Source: Spirochaetia bacterium
Lineage (GTDB): Bacteria > Spirochaetota > UBA4802 > UBA5550
NCBI GenBank assembly: GCA_009885955.1
Contig: VFJS01000003.1
Location: 335,086 to 399,085, forward strand
DNA length: 64,000 nt
Direction of reading: 5' to 3'
In this document: positions 1 to 8,809 of the stretch, piece after piece
Layout: each line of letters starts with the position of its first letter
How positions within the stretch are numbered: the first letter of the stretch is position 1
Made by a program: the position numbers and the translations under genes
Notes under the pieces: generated by a model
What the model was told of the DNA's origin: nothing
What the model saw: only the letters and a program-made list of their open reading frames with translations
The model's database searches: none

Positions 1-1
1 C

Positions 2-1681
2 GGCGCCAGGTTTATCCCGGAAACAAATGAGGTCAAAGTACCGGAATCAGTGAAGAGAGCGGTAAAAAAATTTTTTGAAAGCGGGTTTAATCTCATGAGA
101 GTATCTGAGTCTCAGGGGGGGATGCAGATGCCTGTGCTTTTTCACACCGCCTGTTATGAATATTTCCAGGCCGGGAACACGTCGGCCGAAATGTACGGCG
201 GAGCAACCCTGGGAGCAGCGTACATACTTACGAAATTCGCAACCGATGAACAGAAGAAACTATACCTGCCAAAAATGGTGGCAGGGGAATGGGGCGGGGA
301 CATGTGCCTTACTGAACCGGATGCCGGTTCCGATGTGGGAGCATTGAAAAGCAGGGCGGTGAAACAGCCTGACGGCACATATCTGATAACCGGCCAGAAG
401 ATATTCATTTCATCAGGCGAAAACGATATATTTGAAAACATCATACACCCGGTACTCGCCAGGATCGAAGGTGATCCTGCCGGGACAAAAGGTATATCAA
501 TATTCATTGTCCCCAAGTATTTAGTCAACCCCGACGGAACACTTGGGAAGAGAAACGATGTCATATGCTCCGGCATCGAGCATAAATTGGGCATAAAAAG
601 CAGCTCCACCTGTTCTTTGAATTTCGGAGACAACGGGAAATGCGTCGGATACCTCCTCGGGAAGGAAAGGGAGGGGATGAAGATAATGTTCTACCTCATG
701 AACGAAGCAAGGATAGCAACAGGCCTCCAGGCCCAGGGCCAGTCAAGCGCCGCGTACATGCACGCGGTTACCTATGCTAGAAACAGAAAACAGGGTTCCC
801 ATATCACCCAAACACTAAATCCCGATGCACCTAAAACAGCGATTATCAATCACCCCGATGTCCAGAGGATGCTTCTATGGATGAAGGCGTCTGTTGAGGG
901 GATGAGGATGCTCTCCTATTACCTCTCCTATTGCGTGGATCTCTCGGAAGTTGAAGATGGAGAAGAAGCTAAAAAAGCGAATGCTATTGTCGAGCTTTTA
1001 ACACCCATCGTCAAAGCCGGAATTTCCGATAGCTCCTGGCTCGTTACGTCCGAGGCGATTCAGGTATACGGCGGATACGGGGTATGCATGGATTATCCGG
1101 TTGAGCAGTACGCCAGGGACACAAAAGTTTTTTCCATATATGAAGGGACCAATGCTATCCAGTCGCTGGATCTGATCTTCAGAAAGATTTTAATGAATCC
1201 CGACAATTATAATCTCAAATGCTGGAGGGAGTTTGCCGGCGAAATAACGGAAAAATCAAAGGGTGTTGTTGATGAAAAATATACGGCCATGGTTGAAAAG
1301 GGCTTTGCTAAATTCGATGAGGTTATCAGCTTTATAAAGGACCAGATGGACACCGGGAAATTCATGGCCGTTACTCTCCATGCGACTCCCCTGCAGCAGT
1401 GCATGTACATGCTTGTGCTTGCATGGCTTCATCTATGGAGCCTGACGGTCTCCACCCCGAAAATGAAGGAGCTTCTTGGAAACGCCAAAGGCGATGAGAG
1501 GCAGAAAATTATTAATGATAACCTGGAGGCTGCTTATTATTCAGGCAGGGTATTATCATCACAGTTCTATATCGGATCTGAATTTCCGAAATATTTCGGC
1601 AAAGTGGAATCCATACTCATCAATGAACTGGCTGCAATTAAAACAACTTCAGCTGTTTTTTCGGGCGCTCCTGAGGAGTAG
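2..1681 (+). CDS. Acyl-CoA dehydrogenase, 5' end outside window
   Basis: Flavin-dependent alpha,beta-dehydrogenation of an acyl-CoA thioester. The reading frame is open from base 2, so the true start lies upstream. The mid-domain flavin signature (MCLTEPDAGSD, bases 305-337) and the C-terminal YEGTN motif are present; the Glu codon at 1142-1144 is the expected catalytic base. The long C-terminal extension after the YEGTN motif matches the large (about 600 residue) branch that includes AidB-like and DmdC (methylmercaptopropionyl-CoA dehydrogenase) enzymes rather than the short 380-residue dehydrogenases. Substrate cannot be told from sequence. It converges on the minus-strand operon ending at 1701 with only 19 bases between stop codons. 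Confidence 0.93.
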   Translation, partial: GARFIPETNEVKVPESVKRAVKKFFESGFNLMRVSESQGGMQMPVLFHTACYEYFQAGNTSAEMYGGATLGAAYILTKFATDEQKKLYLPKMVAGEWGGDMCLTEPDAGSDVGALKSRAVKQPDGTYLITGQKIFISSGENDIFENIIHPVLARIEGDPAGTKGISIFIVPKYLVNPDGTLGKRNDVICSGIEHKLGIKSSSTCSLNFGDNGKCVGYLLGKEREGMKIMFYLMNEARIATGLQAQGQSSAAYMHAVTYARNRKQGSHITQTLNPDAPKTAIINHPDVQRMLLWMKASVEGMRMLSYYLSYCVDLSEVEDGEEAKKANAIVELLTPIVKAGISDSSWLVTSEAIQVYGGYGVCMDYPVEQYARDTKVFSIYEGTNAIQSLDLIFRKILMNPDNYNLKCWREFAGEITEKSKGVVDEKYTAMVEKGFAKFDEVISFIKDQMDTGKFMAVTLHATPLQQCMYMLVLAWLHLWSLTVSTPKMKELLGNAKGDERQKIINDNLEAAYYSGRVLSSQFYIGSEFPKYFGKVESILINELAAIKTTSAVFSGAPEE

Positions 1682-1700
1682 TGGTTTATGTAATTACTGT

Positions 1701-2075
1701 TCATGACTCTTTTATCTGTCTTGTGTTGAAATAAGAAAAAGATAAGAGCGCTACTATTACTATGTATGCTGTTACTCTGACAATTGTTCGTGTCACAGAT
1801 ATGATTCCGGAAAATCCGTCCATCGCCGTCACGATTCCTAATAATGACGCTATAAGTATTGTCGGGAGAAGAATCCATCTTCTTTCCAACGGCTTTCTAT
1901 CTGCAAAAATCAACAGAACTCCCCAGGAAAATGCTGCGGAAGCCATCATGCCCATTGGTAATGAATAATGTGTTTCTCCGTTCATCTCCGGAATCAGTAC
2001 AAGTATAGCTATTAAAAAATCAGCTAAAGCAGGAACCCAATAACTGATTCTTAACCAAAATATTTTTCTTTTCAT
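1701..2075 (-). CDS. Small four-helix membrane protein, unknown function
   Basis: 124 residues with about four hydrophobic segments separated by short polar loops, beginning MKRKIFWLRISYW. Charged turns such as ADRKPLERR separate helices two and three. I do not recognise the family with certainty; it resembles short uncharacterised bacterial integral membrane proteins. It is the last gene of a minus-strand set with the thioesterase-like and SRPBCC proteins upstream, 37 bases from its neighbour, and shares their AT-rich composition. An AGGAG-type site (rc of ctcctt at 2089-2094) precedes the start. Confidence 0.65.
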   Translation of the reverse strand: MKRKIFWLRISYWVPALADFLIAILVLIPEMNGETHYSLPMGMMASAAFSWGVLLIFADRKPLERRWILLPTILIASLLGIVTAMDGFSGIISVTRTIVRVTAYIVIVALLSFSYFNTRQIKES

Positions 2076-2112
2076 CCTTTAAATCTCCTTAAAATATGTT
2101 AATATATAGACA

Positions 2113-2520
2113 CTATAAATTTTTAAATAGTTTAAGATCATCCCAGAATGACTCCATCTCTTTTACGGGAATAATCGTATTACTTGTTTTGTATAAAAAA
2201 ACATTAGTAATATCCGCTTCAATCAGAATTTTTTTATCACGTAAAACTGTTTGTTTAAATATTATACTTCTGTCAGTTACTTTTAAGAGTTCTGTATTAA
2301 TGGTTACCAGATCTCCAAATGTAGCACTTGAACGGTAATCAATATTAATATTAACAATGACATGATATATTCCCTTATTATGGAATTCATCCATCAGGTT
2401 GTTCTGAAAGCAGTATAGCCATCTCCCTTCTTCCATGAGTTCAAGATATCTTGCATGGTGAACAATATTGAACGAATCCATTTGATAATTCATAATCCTT
2501 TTCTGCATTTCAGTCTTCAT
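2113..2520 (-). CDS. Hotdog-fold acyl-CoA thioesterase (YbgC/FadM-like)
   Basis: 135 residues with the 4HBT single-domain layout: an N-terminal MDSFNIVHHARYLELMEEGRW block corresponds to the family's D-x-x-G-h-V-x-N-x-x-Y active-site region, followed by the IDYRSSATFGD strand-turn and the FKQTVLRDKKILIEAD strand. The Asp of the family active site is present (MDSF), but the usual Asn before the Tyr is His/Ala here, so activity is likely but not certain. Probable role is hydrolysis of a short or medium acyl-CoA. The gene lies 10 bases downstream of the SRPBCC gene and is probably cotranscribed; both are divergent from an AraC regulator, which may control them. Confidence 0.75.
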   Translation of the reverse strand: MKTEMQKRIMNYQMDSFNIVHHARYLELMEEGRWLYCFQNNLMDEFHNKGIYHVIVNINIDYRSSATFGDLVTINTELLKVTDRSIIFKQTVLRDKKILIEADITNVFLYKTSNTIIPVKEMESFWDDLKLFKNL

Positions 2521-2530
2521 CTGAATTCAT

Positions 2531-3046
2531 CTATTCCCCTGGTTGTTTGTTGAAGATAAGTATTGTTCCGTTTTCACAATAGTGTTTCAATGAATGACCG
2601 AGGAATGTCATCATCAGTTTCATTCGATCCTTCATTGTTTCATCAAAACTGGAATTTGCTTCATTGCTTATTGCCGTAATGGTCATATCCCATGTAACTT
2701 CAGTCTCTTGTGGATTAACTGTTTTCATGGTGACTTCAACTTTTGTGACTGTCGAACTGCGCACCAGTAGCCAATGAATTATATGGTTTTCTGAATCATA
2801 GCGTGTTGTTATCCAGTATGTAGGTTCAGATTTTTCAGTTCCCATGATATGTTGTGCTGACATATTTTCGGTAAAAATGCAATTATTCTCATTTTTGCCG
2901 GTGTTGGAATAAACCATACTATAAGCCCAGCCGTTGATCCATTTCAACTCTTCAACCGGGCAGGCAAGAGGGAAAATTTTTTGAATAGTGGCATTAATTA
3001 ATATTGAAAATGATTCATTTTCCCGGCTAAAATTATTTTGCTTCAT
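2531..3046 (-). CDS. SRPBCC-fold (START/polyketide-cyclase-like) protein
   Basis: 171 residues. An N-terminal beta strand, the PLACPVEELKWINGW block, a central stretch of alternating strands (WLLVRSSTVTKVEVTMK, EVTWDMTITA) and a long C-terminal helix ending GHSLKHYCENG fit the SRPBCC ligand-binding fold. No signal peptide is visible, so it is probably cytoplasmic and binds a hydrophobic ligand. First gene of the minus-strand set 3046 to 1701, with an AAGGAG-type site just before the start, and divergent from the AraC-type regulator. Function beyond the fold is unknown. Confidence 0.65.
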   Translation of the reverse strand: MKQNNFSRENESFSILINATIQKIFPLACPVEELKWINGWAYSMVYSNTGKNENNCIFTENMSAQHIMGTEKSEPTYWITTRYDSENHIIHWLLVRSSTVTKVEVTMKTVNPQETEVTWDMTITAISNEANSSFDETMKDRMKLMMTFLGHSLKHYCENGTILIFNKQPGE

Positions 3047-3151
3047 ATGAAATCTCCTTTTATAAAAAATGTATTTACAGCACTACAATATTGAATTAAA
3101 AATGGATTGTCTTGTTCTTACACGCATAATTATTGCTATATTGCGCAATTG

Positions 3152-4234
3152 ATGGGAATTGATAAAATGTTTGAATCATTAAAACAAGAATCATCATCAG
3201 CATATATGTTAAAGGCATTAATTGTTTTCTCTTCAGAACGCGGGGTTGATACTGAGACCATATTAAATGCTAATAATTTTGATGTAAAGCTTCTGGATGA
3301 TGAACAGGCGCGTATTCCTCTTGCAGTATTTAATCAGTTGTGGAAAGAGATTGCGGAAGTATTACATGATCCTTTTCTGGGCCTGCATTTTGGCGAAGCT
3401 TTTGGAAAGCAGGGAGAGGGACATTTCCTCTTTGTCATTATGAAGAACTGCGAAACTCTTCATAAGGCAATAAAATCACTTTTGCGTTTCCATAGCCTCA
3501 TGACTGATATCGTAAAACCATCATTGTCTATCATTAATGGGAAAGCTCATATAGAATTGGAAAATAAATTTAACAACACAGCAATTTCACGGCATCTTTC
3601 CGATGCTGTATTGAGCCTGCTTGCCACTGTGCTCCGTAAAATAACGAATGATGAGATAGTCTTCGAAAATATATATATATCTCATTCGACGGTTGATGAT
3701 TCTGATGAGTATACAAAAATTTTTGGTAAAAAACCTATTTTCAAATCTGACAAAAATTGTATTGTATTTGATGAGTCTGAATTAAACCGTACTTTTCCTT
3801 TAGCACACCATGAATTTGGCACTCAGCTTCAGGAGTTCGCTGAAAAACTTGAGAATCAATTGTATCAATCTAAAAAATATAATGATAAGATATTAATTAT
3901 ATTGGAAAAAAATATTCTCAAAGGTGAAGATTGTTCTATCAAGACTGTTGCTAATACTTATAATATGAGCATTCGTCACTTACAGAATAAATTAAAGGAA
4001 GAAGGATTTACCTATCAAATATTGCTTGATAAAGCACGGAAGGGTATAGCTCTTCATTATTTGCAGAATGGAGAGGTGATGTTTTGTGATATTGCTTTTT
4101 TACTGGGCTTTTCCGAGCAAAGCTCTTTTAATCATGCGTTTAAAAAATGGACTGGCTTGACTCCCCGAGAATATAAAGAAACAATCTTCGGCCGTACCGG
4201 AGCCGTCATCTCACAGAAAATTTCTAAAACATAA
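3152..4234 (+). CDS. AraC-family transcriptional regulator (arabinose-binding-like sensor domain)
   Basis: About 360 residues. The N-terminal two thirds (HDPFLGLHFGEAFGKQGEGHFLFVIM...) match the OruR/ArgR-type sensor domain found in many AraC regulators; the last 100 residues hold the double helix-turn-helix, with the recognisable end block DIAFLLGFSEQSSFNHAFKKW followed by TGLTPREYK. The frame is open 45 bases further upstream to a TTG, but the Met codons at 3152 and 3167 are better starts; no strong ribosome site separates them. It is divergent from the SRPBCC/thioesterase operon, the usual position for a regulator of its neighbour. The effector is unknown. Confidence 0.85.
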   Translation: MGIDKMFESLKQESSSAYMLKALIVFSSERGVDTETILNANNFDVKLLDDEQARIPLAVFNQLWKEIAEVLHDPFLGLHFGEAFGKQGEGHFLFVIMKNCETLHKAIKSLLRFHSLMTDIVKPSLSIINGKAHIELENKFNNTAISRHLSDAVLSLLATVLRKITNDEIVFENIYISHSTVDDSDEYTKIFGKKPIFKSDKNCIVFDESELNRTFPLAHHEFGTQLQEFAEKLENQLYQSKKYNDKILIILEKNILKGEDCSIKTVANTYNMSIRHLQNKLKEEGFTYQILLDKARKGIALHYLQNGEVMFCDIAFLLGFSEQSSFNHAFKKWTGLTPREYKETIFGRTGAVISQKISKT

Positions 4235-4531
4235 AATATTCTTCATCTCTTGACCGGGCATGGATATTCGGTTTTTATATTAAAAAGCAGGGAACGCCGT
4301 TTATTAAAAAAATAATTTCTGCACTATTTTCCCTGTTAAAAGAAAAATTTAGAGTGCTATAAATTTTTTTGATTATATCTATTTAACTAACGAAAATGAT
4401 TAATTGCATATATTTTTATCAAAAGATTAACCATGAAATGCACAAACCACACGAATTTGTCATAATATTTGTACAATAAATTCATTTTTATCAAAAATAA
4501 ATAATTTTTTTTAAAATATTAAATTTTTTGC
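4235..4531. other. AT-rich intergenic region
   Basis: Between the AraC gene and the rrf2-like promoter. Very rich in A/T runs with no convincing open frame, RNA fold or repeat. It probably holds only the end of the upstream transcript and the upstream part of the next promoter. Confidence 0.5.
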
Positions 4532-4566
4532 TTGCCATATATCCGGCATATAGGTATTATAATACC
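4532..4566 (+). promoter_or_regulatory. Sigma-70 type promoter with overlapping palindromic operator
   Basis: TTGCCA (4532-4537), a 17-base spacer and TATTAT (4555-4560) give a good -35/-10 pair. The -10 box sits inside the perfect 14-base palindrome GGTATTATAATACC (4553-4566). The Rrf2-type gene starts 24 bases downstream, so this palindrome is the natural candidate for autorepression by that protein. Confidence 0.6.
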
Positions 4567-4590
4567 ACTTTACCAATAAGGAACAATTTA

Positions 4591-4998
4591 ATGAATGGCA
4601 TGATAAAAATATCTGAAGCAGCGTCCATAGCATTGCACTCAATGGTGTACATGGCGTCTAAACATGATATTGTTTCTGTAAATGATATCTCTTCAGGCAT
4701 CAAAGTTTCAGAGAACCATCTGTCAAAAGTTCTTCAGAGATTGACCAAGTACGGGCTTATAAAATCGATCAGGGGGCCAAAAGGCGGCTATCAGCTAGCC
4801 AAACCGGAAAACATGATTTTTTTAAAGGATATATATGAAGCCATTGAGGGTTCCATGAAAGAATCTTCATGTCTTTTTGACCATGAAACATGCAGTAATG
4901 GAAAATGCGTCATGGGAGATGTTATCGATAAAACAAACAGGATAGTCAGTGAGCACATGGGCAAAACCAGTCTCTCTGACCTTTCCGATGTATACTAA
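4591..4998 (+). CDS. Rrf2-family transcriptional regulator with Cys cluster
   Basis: 135 residues. Winged helix N-terminus (KISEAASIALHSMVYMAS, then ISSGIKVSENHLSKVLQRL and the wing IRGPKGGYQLAK) is typical of IscR/NsrR-type regulators. Three Cys in a C-x6-C-x4-C arrangement (CLFDHETCSNGKC) sit where the family binds an Fe-S cluster, so it may sense iron-sulfur status, NO or redox. Start chosen at 4591: it has AAGGA eight bases upstream and lies downstream of a clear promoter, whereas an in-frame TTG at 4528 would overlap the -35 region. Followed after 26 bases by a zinc-ribbon protein, probably cotranscribed. Confidence 0.88.
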   Translation: MNGMIKISEAASIALHSMVYMASKHDIVSVNDISSGIKVSENHLSKVLQRLTKYGLIKSIRGPKGGYQLAKPENMIFLKDIYEAIEGSMKESSCLFDHETCSNGKCVMGDVIDKTNRIVSEHMGKTSLSDLSDVY

Positions 4999-5024
4999 GC
5001 AATATATAATTCAGGAGGATTGAG

Positions 5025-5681
5025 ATGAATAAGACAATGTGCCCGGGGCAGGATACAAGGTTTTGGCAGCCAGGTGATATTTTTAATTCAAGGTGCGGCA
5101 ATTGCGGCAGCCTGATCGAGTTTTTCAAGGATGATGCCAGCCAGAAATGCAAAAAGTGCGGTACCAAGGTACAGAACCCCAAGCTCAACCTGGGGTGCGC
5201 GCAGTGGTGTGAACATGCCAAGGATTGCCTGGGCTATGATCCCAAGGATACAGAAAATGCGGCAGCCATGGCAGAGAGCGTGGGGTTTGATATATCACTT
5301 GCAGATAAGATTCTGGGCGAGATAAAGCTGAAGACCGGTGAGGATTCAGATCTCTATAAACATGCCAGGAAATACAGGGAAAAAGCGGAACTGATGATTG
5401 ACGCCAAAGGCGGCAAACCGAGGATAATAATTCCCGCTGCCATGCTCATTGATGCCGGTGCTGATTTAAAGCAGGCAGGAAATGGCTCTAAATCCGATTC
5501 AAACAAGGGTGAAGCGAAGAAGACCCTTGCAGAGAAAATATTAAAAGAGGTGGGCCTGGATAATGCCTCAATTGATGAAGTAACTGAAATTATAAATGCC
5601 CATAATGGCAACACTCTCATAGATTCTAATGAATTTAAAATCGTATCTGAAGTAATCAACAGTTTTCAGACACAGCAGTAG
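5025..5681 (+). CDS. Zinc-ribbon protein with degenerate HD domain
   Basis: 218 residues. The N-terminus (CPGQDTRFWQPGDIF, then CGNC and CKKC pairs and a further GCAQWCEHAKDC cluster) is the zinc-ribbon leader seen in a family of anaerobe HD-domain phosphohydrolases. In that family the second half carries metal-binding His and Asp residues. Here the helix beginning YKHARKYREKAELM keeps one His, but the LHDIG signature reads MLIDAG, the His pair reads NAHNGN and the last Asp segment reads EFKIVSEVINSF. Most metal ligands are therefore gone, and the protein is probably a non-catalytic or regulatory relative. Good AGGAGG ribosome site. Linked to the Rrf2 regulator. Confidence 0.7.
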   Translation: MNKTMCPGQDTRFWQPGDIFNSRCGNCGSLIEFFKDDASQKCKKCGTKVQNPKLNLGCAQWCEHAKDCLGYDPKDTENAAAMAESVGFDISLADKILGEIKLKTGEDSDLYKHARKYREKAELMIDAKGGKPRIIIPAAMLIDAGADLKQAGNGSKSDSNKGEAKKTLAEKILKEVGLDNASIDEVTEIINAHNGNTLIDSNEFKIVSEVINSFQTQQ

Positions 5682-5711
5682 TTATCCTCCAGGGTAAATT
5701 TTTTTTTCATC

Positions 5712-5774
5712 CCATGCCTGTTATCATTCCTTCGGGGATATCTTCTTGACAATTATTTCCATGCCTGTTATCAT
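5712..5774 (+). repeat. 16-base direct repeat, two copies
   Basis: CCATGCCTGTTATCAT occurs at 5712-5727 and again at 5759-5774, in the leader of the following gene. Meaning unknown; it may be a local duplication or a pair of protein-binding sites. Confidence 0.5.
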
Positions 5775-5871
5775 CCATCATATATAAAAATATTTCCTTT
5801 TAGCGCAATTTATTGGATTCCATAGAAGTTGAATATCGCAGTTTCAAAATTTTTCTGGCAGGAGGTTTATC

Positions 5872-7386
5872 ATGGATAGATACGGGTGTTTCAAGATAAT
5901 GACAAACTGCGGCAGCTGCGGACTTCCGGTGCCCGTCAATGGGCCCATGAGGAGGATTACCTGCACAAGCTGTTTTAATGATGTCAATATTGAATCGGAA
6001 ACTCTTACCGGATTCTTTGAGAATCTTCAGGAAGAGTATGAAAATTTAAATGAAGGGGAAGGCATGGAAAGTACGCTCATGGGAGGAGACGGTACCTTCA
6101 AATACACATATTACCGTCTTGCTCCCCACTGCTCTTCGTGCAAAGGGGAGCTCCAGGAAATCCCAGCTGACACCGACGGTACCGTGTCATGCGTAAAGTG
6201 CGGCGCCGGGAATGAAACCTTTCCCGCACCGGCATGGCTGAAAGAGGCCATGCCTTCGGTACTCCAGATTATCTGCGCCGAGAGGGAGGAGGGCACAAGC
6301 CGAAAGGCCGTCGCCGCGGTTGACAATGAAGGTGCCGGGCCGGTGGCGATGAACTGCCCCCAGTGCGGAGGCTCACTCATTATTACCGGGTCCAGCACCA
6401 GGATCACGAAATGCGGGTATTGCAGCATTGATGTCTATGTCCCCGACGCCATATGGCTCCGCCTCCATCCCGTGAAAATTGCTGGTGAATGGTATGTCCG
6501 CTTTGAGATAGTGCCACTGGTTGATAAAGCGTCTGTAAAGAATGCTAATGATGAGACAAAGCGGAAGGCCGCAAAAAAGGTGAGCGTCTCAAGAAGTATT
6601 GAAGGGAATACCCGGAAGATTATAATTTTTTCAATAAAGGCCGTTGCCGTAGTTGTGGTACTGGCCCTATTTACCGCCGGCACCATGAACCTGATGCAGT
6701 TTACCGGAGAAGAGATTGGAAATGTGATGAGATGGTTTGCAGGGTTCATTGTGATATCATGTTTTATCACAGGCACCGCCTGGGGGGCCATTGGTACTGA
6801 GTTGGCATTAAAATTCATGGCTCCAGGCCGGTGCAGGGCCCACATGACCGCCCTTGCGGAAAAATACAACTGGAAACATGAAGGAATATCGAAATATTCC
6901 ATGGGGTATATCTCGGGAAAGTGGAAAGGGCGTGAATTTGAGCTCAGGCCCGATGACCGTTATGCGCTTACGGTCGATATTTCGCGGTCCCTCATGAGTC
7001 TTAGTACCGATCCCGATGGATATTATGATGAGAAATATGAGTTTTTTTCCTCGGGAAACCAGCTCTTCGATGAAATATTTCCGGTCCGATATGTAAATTT
7101 TAAATTAATTACATTAATTGAGGAAAACTCAGGCAAAGACAGTTCTCCGCTGGCCCCAGTGTTCTGGTTTCTTGAAAGATGGAAGAATAAACTTGCAAAA
7201 ATGGAGATAAACTGGTCTTCCATCTGTATTCACCTGGCACCCGGCCATGAAGATACCTTTATTAATCCCGTCCGGTACCTCTATCCCGAGGATATTGAGC
7301 CTTTAATGCTTGATACTTACATCCTTGCCCGGGCCATTGAGGATGTAAACAAGGGGCAAAAGCCCGAGCTGCCTGACAGCGCCTGA
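5872..7386 (+). CDS. Multi-zinc-ribbon membrane protein, unknown function
   Basis: 504 residues. Three paired CxxC zinc ribbons: residues 13/16 with 31/34, a second near residues 87-108 (HCSSC and SCVKC) and a third near 164-184 (NCPQC and KCGYC). A basic linker leads to two hydrophobic segments (about residues 250-272 and 287-310, the second running WFAGFIVISCFITGTAW). The C-terminal 190 residues form a soluble domain with GYISGKWKGREFELRP and no recognised motif. Predicted topology is both termini in the cytoplasm. It has its own strong AGGAGG ribosome site and no clear operon partner. I do not know the function; zinc ribbons suggest protein or nucleic-acid binding at the membrane. Confidence 0.7.
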   Translation: MDRYGCFKIMTNCGSCGLPVPVNGPMRRITCTSCFNDVNIESETLTGFFENLQEEYENLNEGEGMESTLMGGDGTFKYTYYRLAPHCSSCKGELQEIPADTDGTVSCVKCGAGNETFPAPAWLKEAMPSVLQIICAEREEGTSRKAVAAVDNEGAGPVAMNCPQCGGSLIITGSSTRITKCGYCSIDVYVPDAIWLRLHPVKIAGEWYVRFEIVPLVDKASVKNANDETKRKAAKKVSVSRSIEGNTRKIIIFSIKAVAVVVVLALFTAGTMNLMQFTGEEIGNVMRWFAGFIVISCFITGTAWGAIGTELALKFMAPGRCRAHMTALAEKYNWKHEGISKYSMGYISGKWKGREFELRPDDRYALTVDISRSLMSLSTDPDGYYDEKYEFFSSGNQLFDEIFPVRYVNFKLITLIEENSGKDSSPLAPVFWFLERWKNKLAKMEINWSSICIHLAPGHEDTFINPVRYLYPEDIEPLMLDTYILARAIEDVNKGQKPELPDSA

Positions 7387-7428
7387 TACCTTTCTCCTGT
7401 ATCTGGCATCATTACATATGAAAAAAAG

Positions 7429-7647
7429 TTGCTCAGATCTTTACACGGATAAATGGTCAAAAAAGTGAAAAATGCAGAAAATCGCTGATTTTTTAGTTGA
7501 GATATTAGTTATAAAGCAAATTTCAGTATCAGATACAAATCAGTTATTGAATTTTTGAAGTAAATCTGATATGAGAAGAAAAGTTTATGAGTGCGGTATT
7601 AACAAATTTAAAAATCCGTGAACATCTGCGTTAATCCGTGAGCAAAA
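7429..7647. repeat. Inverted-repeat element, family B (copy 1, divergent arms)
   Basis: Left arm 7429-7454 (TTGCTCAGATCTTTACACGG...) and right arm 7612-7647 (ATCCGTG...TTAATCCGTGAGCAAA) are related to the family whose cleaner copies read GCTCACGGATTACACGGAT at one end and ATCCGTGTGAATCCGTGAGC at the other. The AT-rich centre is non-coding. It fills most of the 347-base gap before the DUF1566 gene. Confidence 0.5.
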
Positions 7648-7733
7648 AATGATAACTGAATAGATACCCTGATCCGGAAATAATATATAAATACTATTAT
7701 ACAGTTATCCATAATCACTTCGGAGGAACATTC

Positions 7734-8759
7734 ATGAAAACAAGTTTAGCTTGCATAGCCATTGCCGTTTTCATCATCACTATCATGGGGACAGCGCAGA
7801 ATAAGAAAAGGGACGTGGCGGATTATTTTCTCATCCTCCCCGAGGATGTGTCAGGGATCGGTTTTGATGGCAGGGCTGAAGTTCTGAAAACGAAGGCCCC
7901 CAAAGAGTATGAGTGGGGATATGAAGATATAGACAGGGGAAATGGATATCTGAGGTTATACTTCTCCAATGGCAGCAGCGGGCATGCCATGGAAGTTGTA
8001 TTATGGACACTGACGGGAAAACCTGATATCATCGGGGTAAATGTACTGGCCTGTAACAAGGGGGTATGCCGGAATAAACTTTATTCGAATACGAACAGGC
8101 TCATATATTTTTACGAATCCAGGAATAACCATCTTACAGATGTAACGGCATCTGTTTTTCCCGATATCAAAGAATCGGACTTTCCCGATCCAATAGAAGA
8201 GAAAAACGGCATTTCCTTCGAGTGCAGCCTCCCCAAAGTGGGCGTGAATATTATATGTAAAAATAGTAAAAATTCCCGGGTGGAATTTGTATGGGCTGAC
8301 GGCAGGTTTACAAAGAAAGGCCAGGTCGCGAGACGGAGGGTGGAGAGCGGCCCCCTATCGGGAACGGGCCCGGGAATGGTAAAAGTGGGGAACCTCATCT
8401 GGCAGAAGTGCAGCGCCGGGGAGAACTCGCCCGGCTGCTCAGGAGAGGCATCCAAAATGACCTGGGACAGCGCCGAGGAATATTGCCGGAAACTGGACCT
8501 GGGCGGGCAGAAGTGGCGGCTCCCCACCACGGCTGAATTGATGGAATCATTTTCCAAAGGCGGGAATGACCTGAAACCGGCCATTGACAGGGGGGGGCCT
8601 GACGGAAGTGAACTCCCATCCATCTACTGGTCATCAACCCCTCACGATAAGGGAGATCCCAAATTTATGAAGTATGTGGAATACTTTAACTCTAATGGCC
8701 AGGTCAATTACCACTTGAAGACCTTTACCTTTTATGCCCGTTGCGTTTCAGGGGAGTAA
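7734..8759 (+). CDS. Secreted DUF1566 (Lcl C-terminal) domain protein
   Basis: 341 residues with a signal peptide (MKTSLACIAIAVFIITIMG) and a C-terminal DUF1566 domain starting near residue 215: GNLIWQKC, the MTWDSAEEYCRKLDLGG block, WRLPTTAELMES, YWSSTPHDK and the final YARCVSGE are its usual landmarks. Such domains occur in exported proteins with a C-type-lectin-like fold; the substrate is unknown. The N-terminal 200 residues are unrecognised and contain a possible disulfide pair. CGGAGG ribosome site seven bases upstream. The end of the gene overlaps the open frame of the following toxin gene. Confidence 0.8.
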   Translation: MKTSLACIAIAVFIITIMGTAQNKKRDVADYFLILPEDVSGIGFDGRAEVLKTKAPKEYEWGYEDIDRGNGYLRLYFSNGSSGHAMEVVLWTLTGKPDIIGVNVLACNKGVCRNKLYSNTNRLIYFYESRNNHLTDVTASVFPDIKESDFPDPIEEKNGISFECSLPKVGVNIICKNSKNSRVEFVWADGRFTKKGQVARRRVESGPLSGTGPGMVKVGNLIWQKCSAGENSPGCSGEASKMTWDSAEEYCRKLDLGGQKWRLPTTAELMESFSKGGNDLKPAIDRGGPDGSELPSIYWSSTPHDKGDPKFMKYVEYFNSNGQVNYHLKTFTFYARCVSGE

Positions 8760-8809
8760 GGTATCTGTTAAGCCAGAATTTGATGAATTCAGGGAGTTCA
8801 CATACATAA

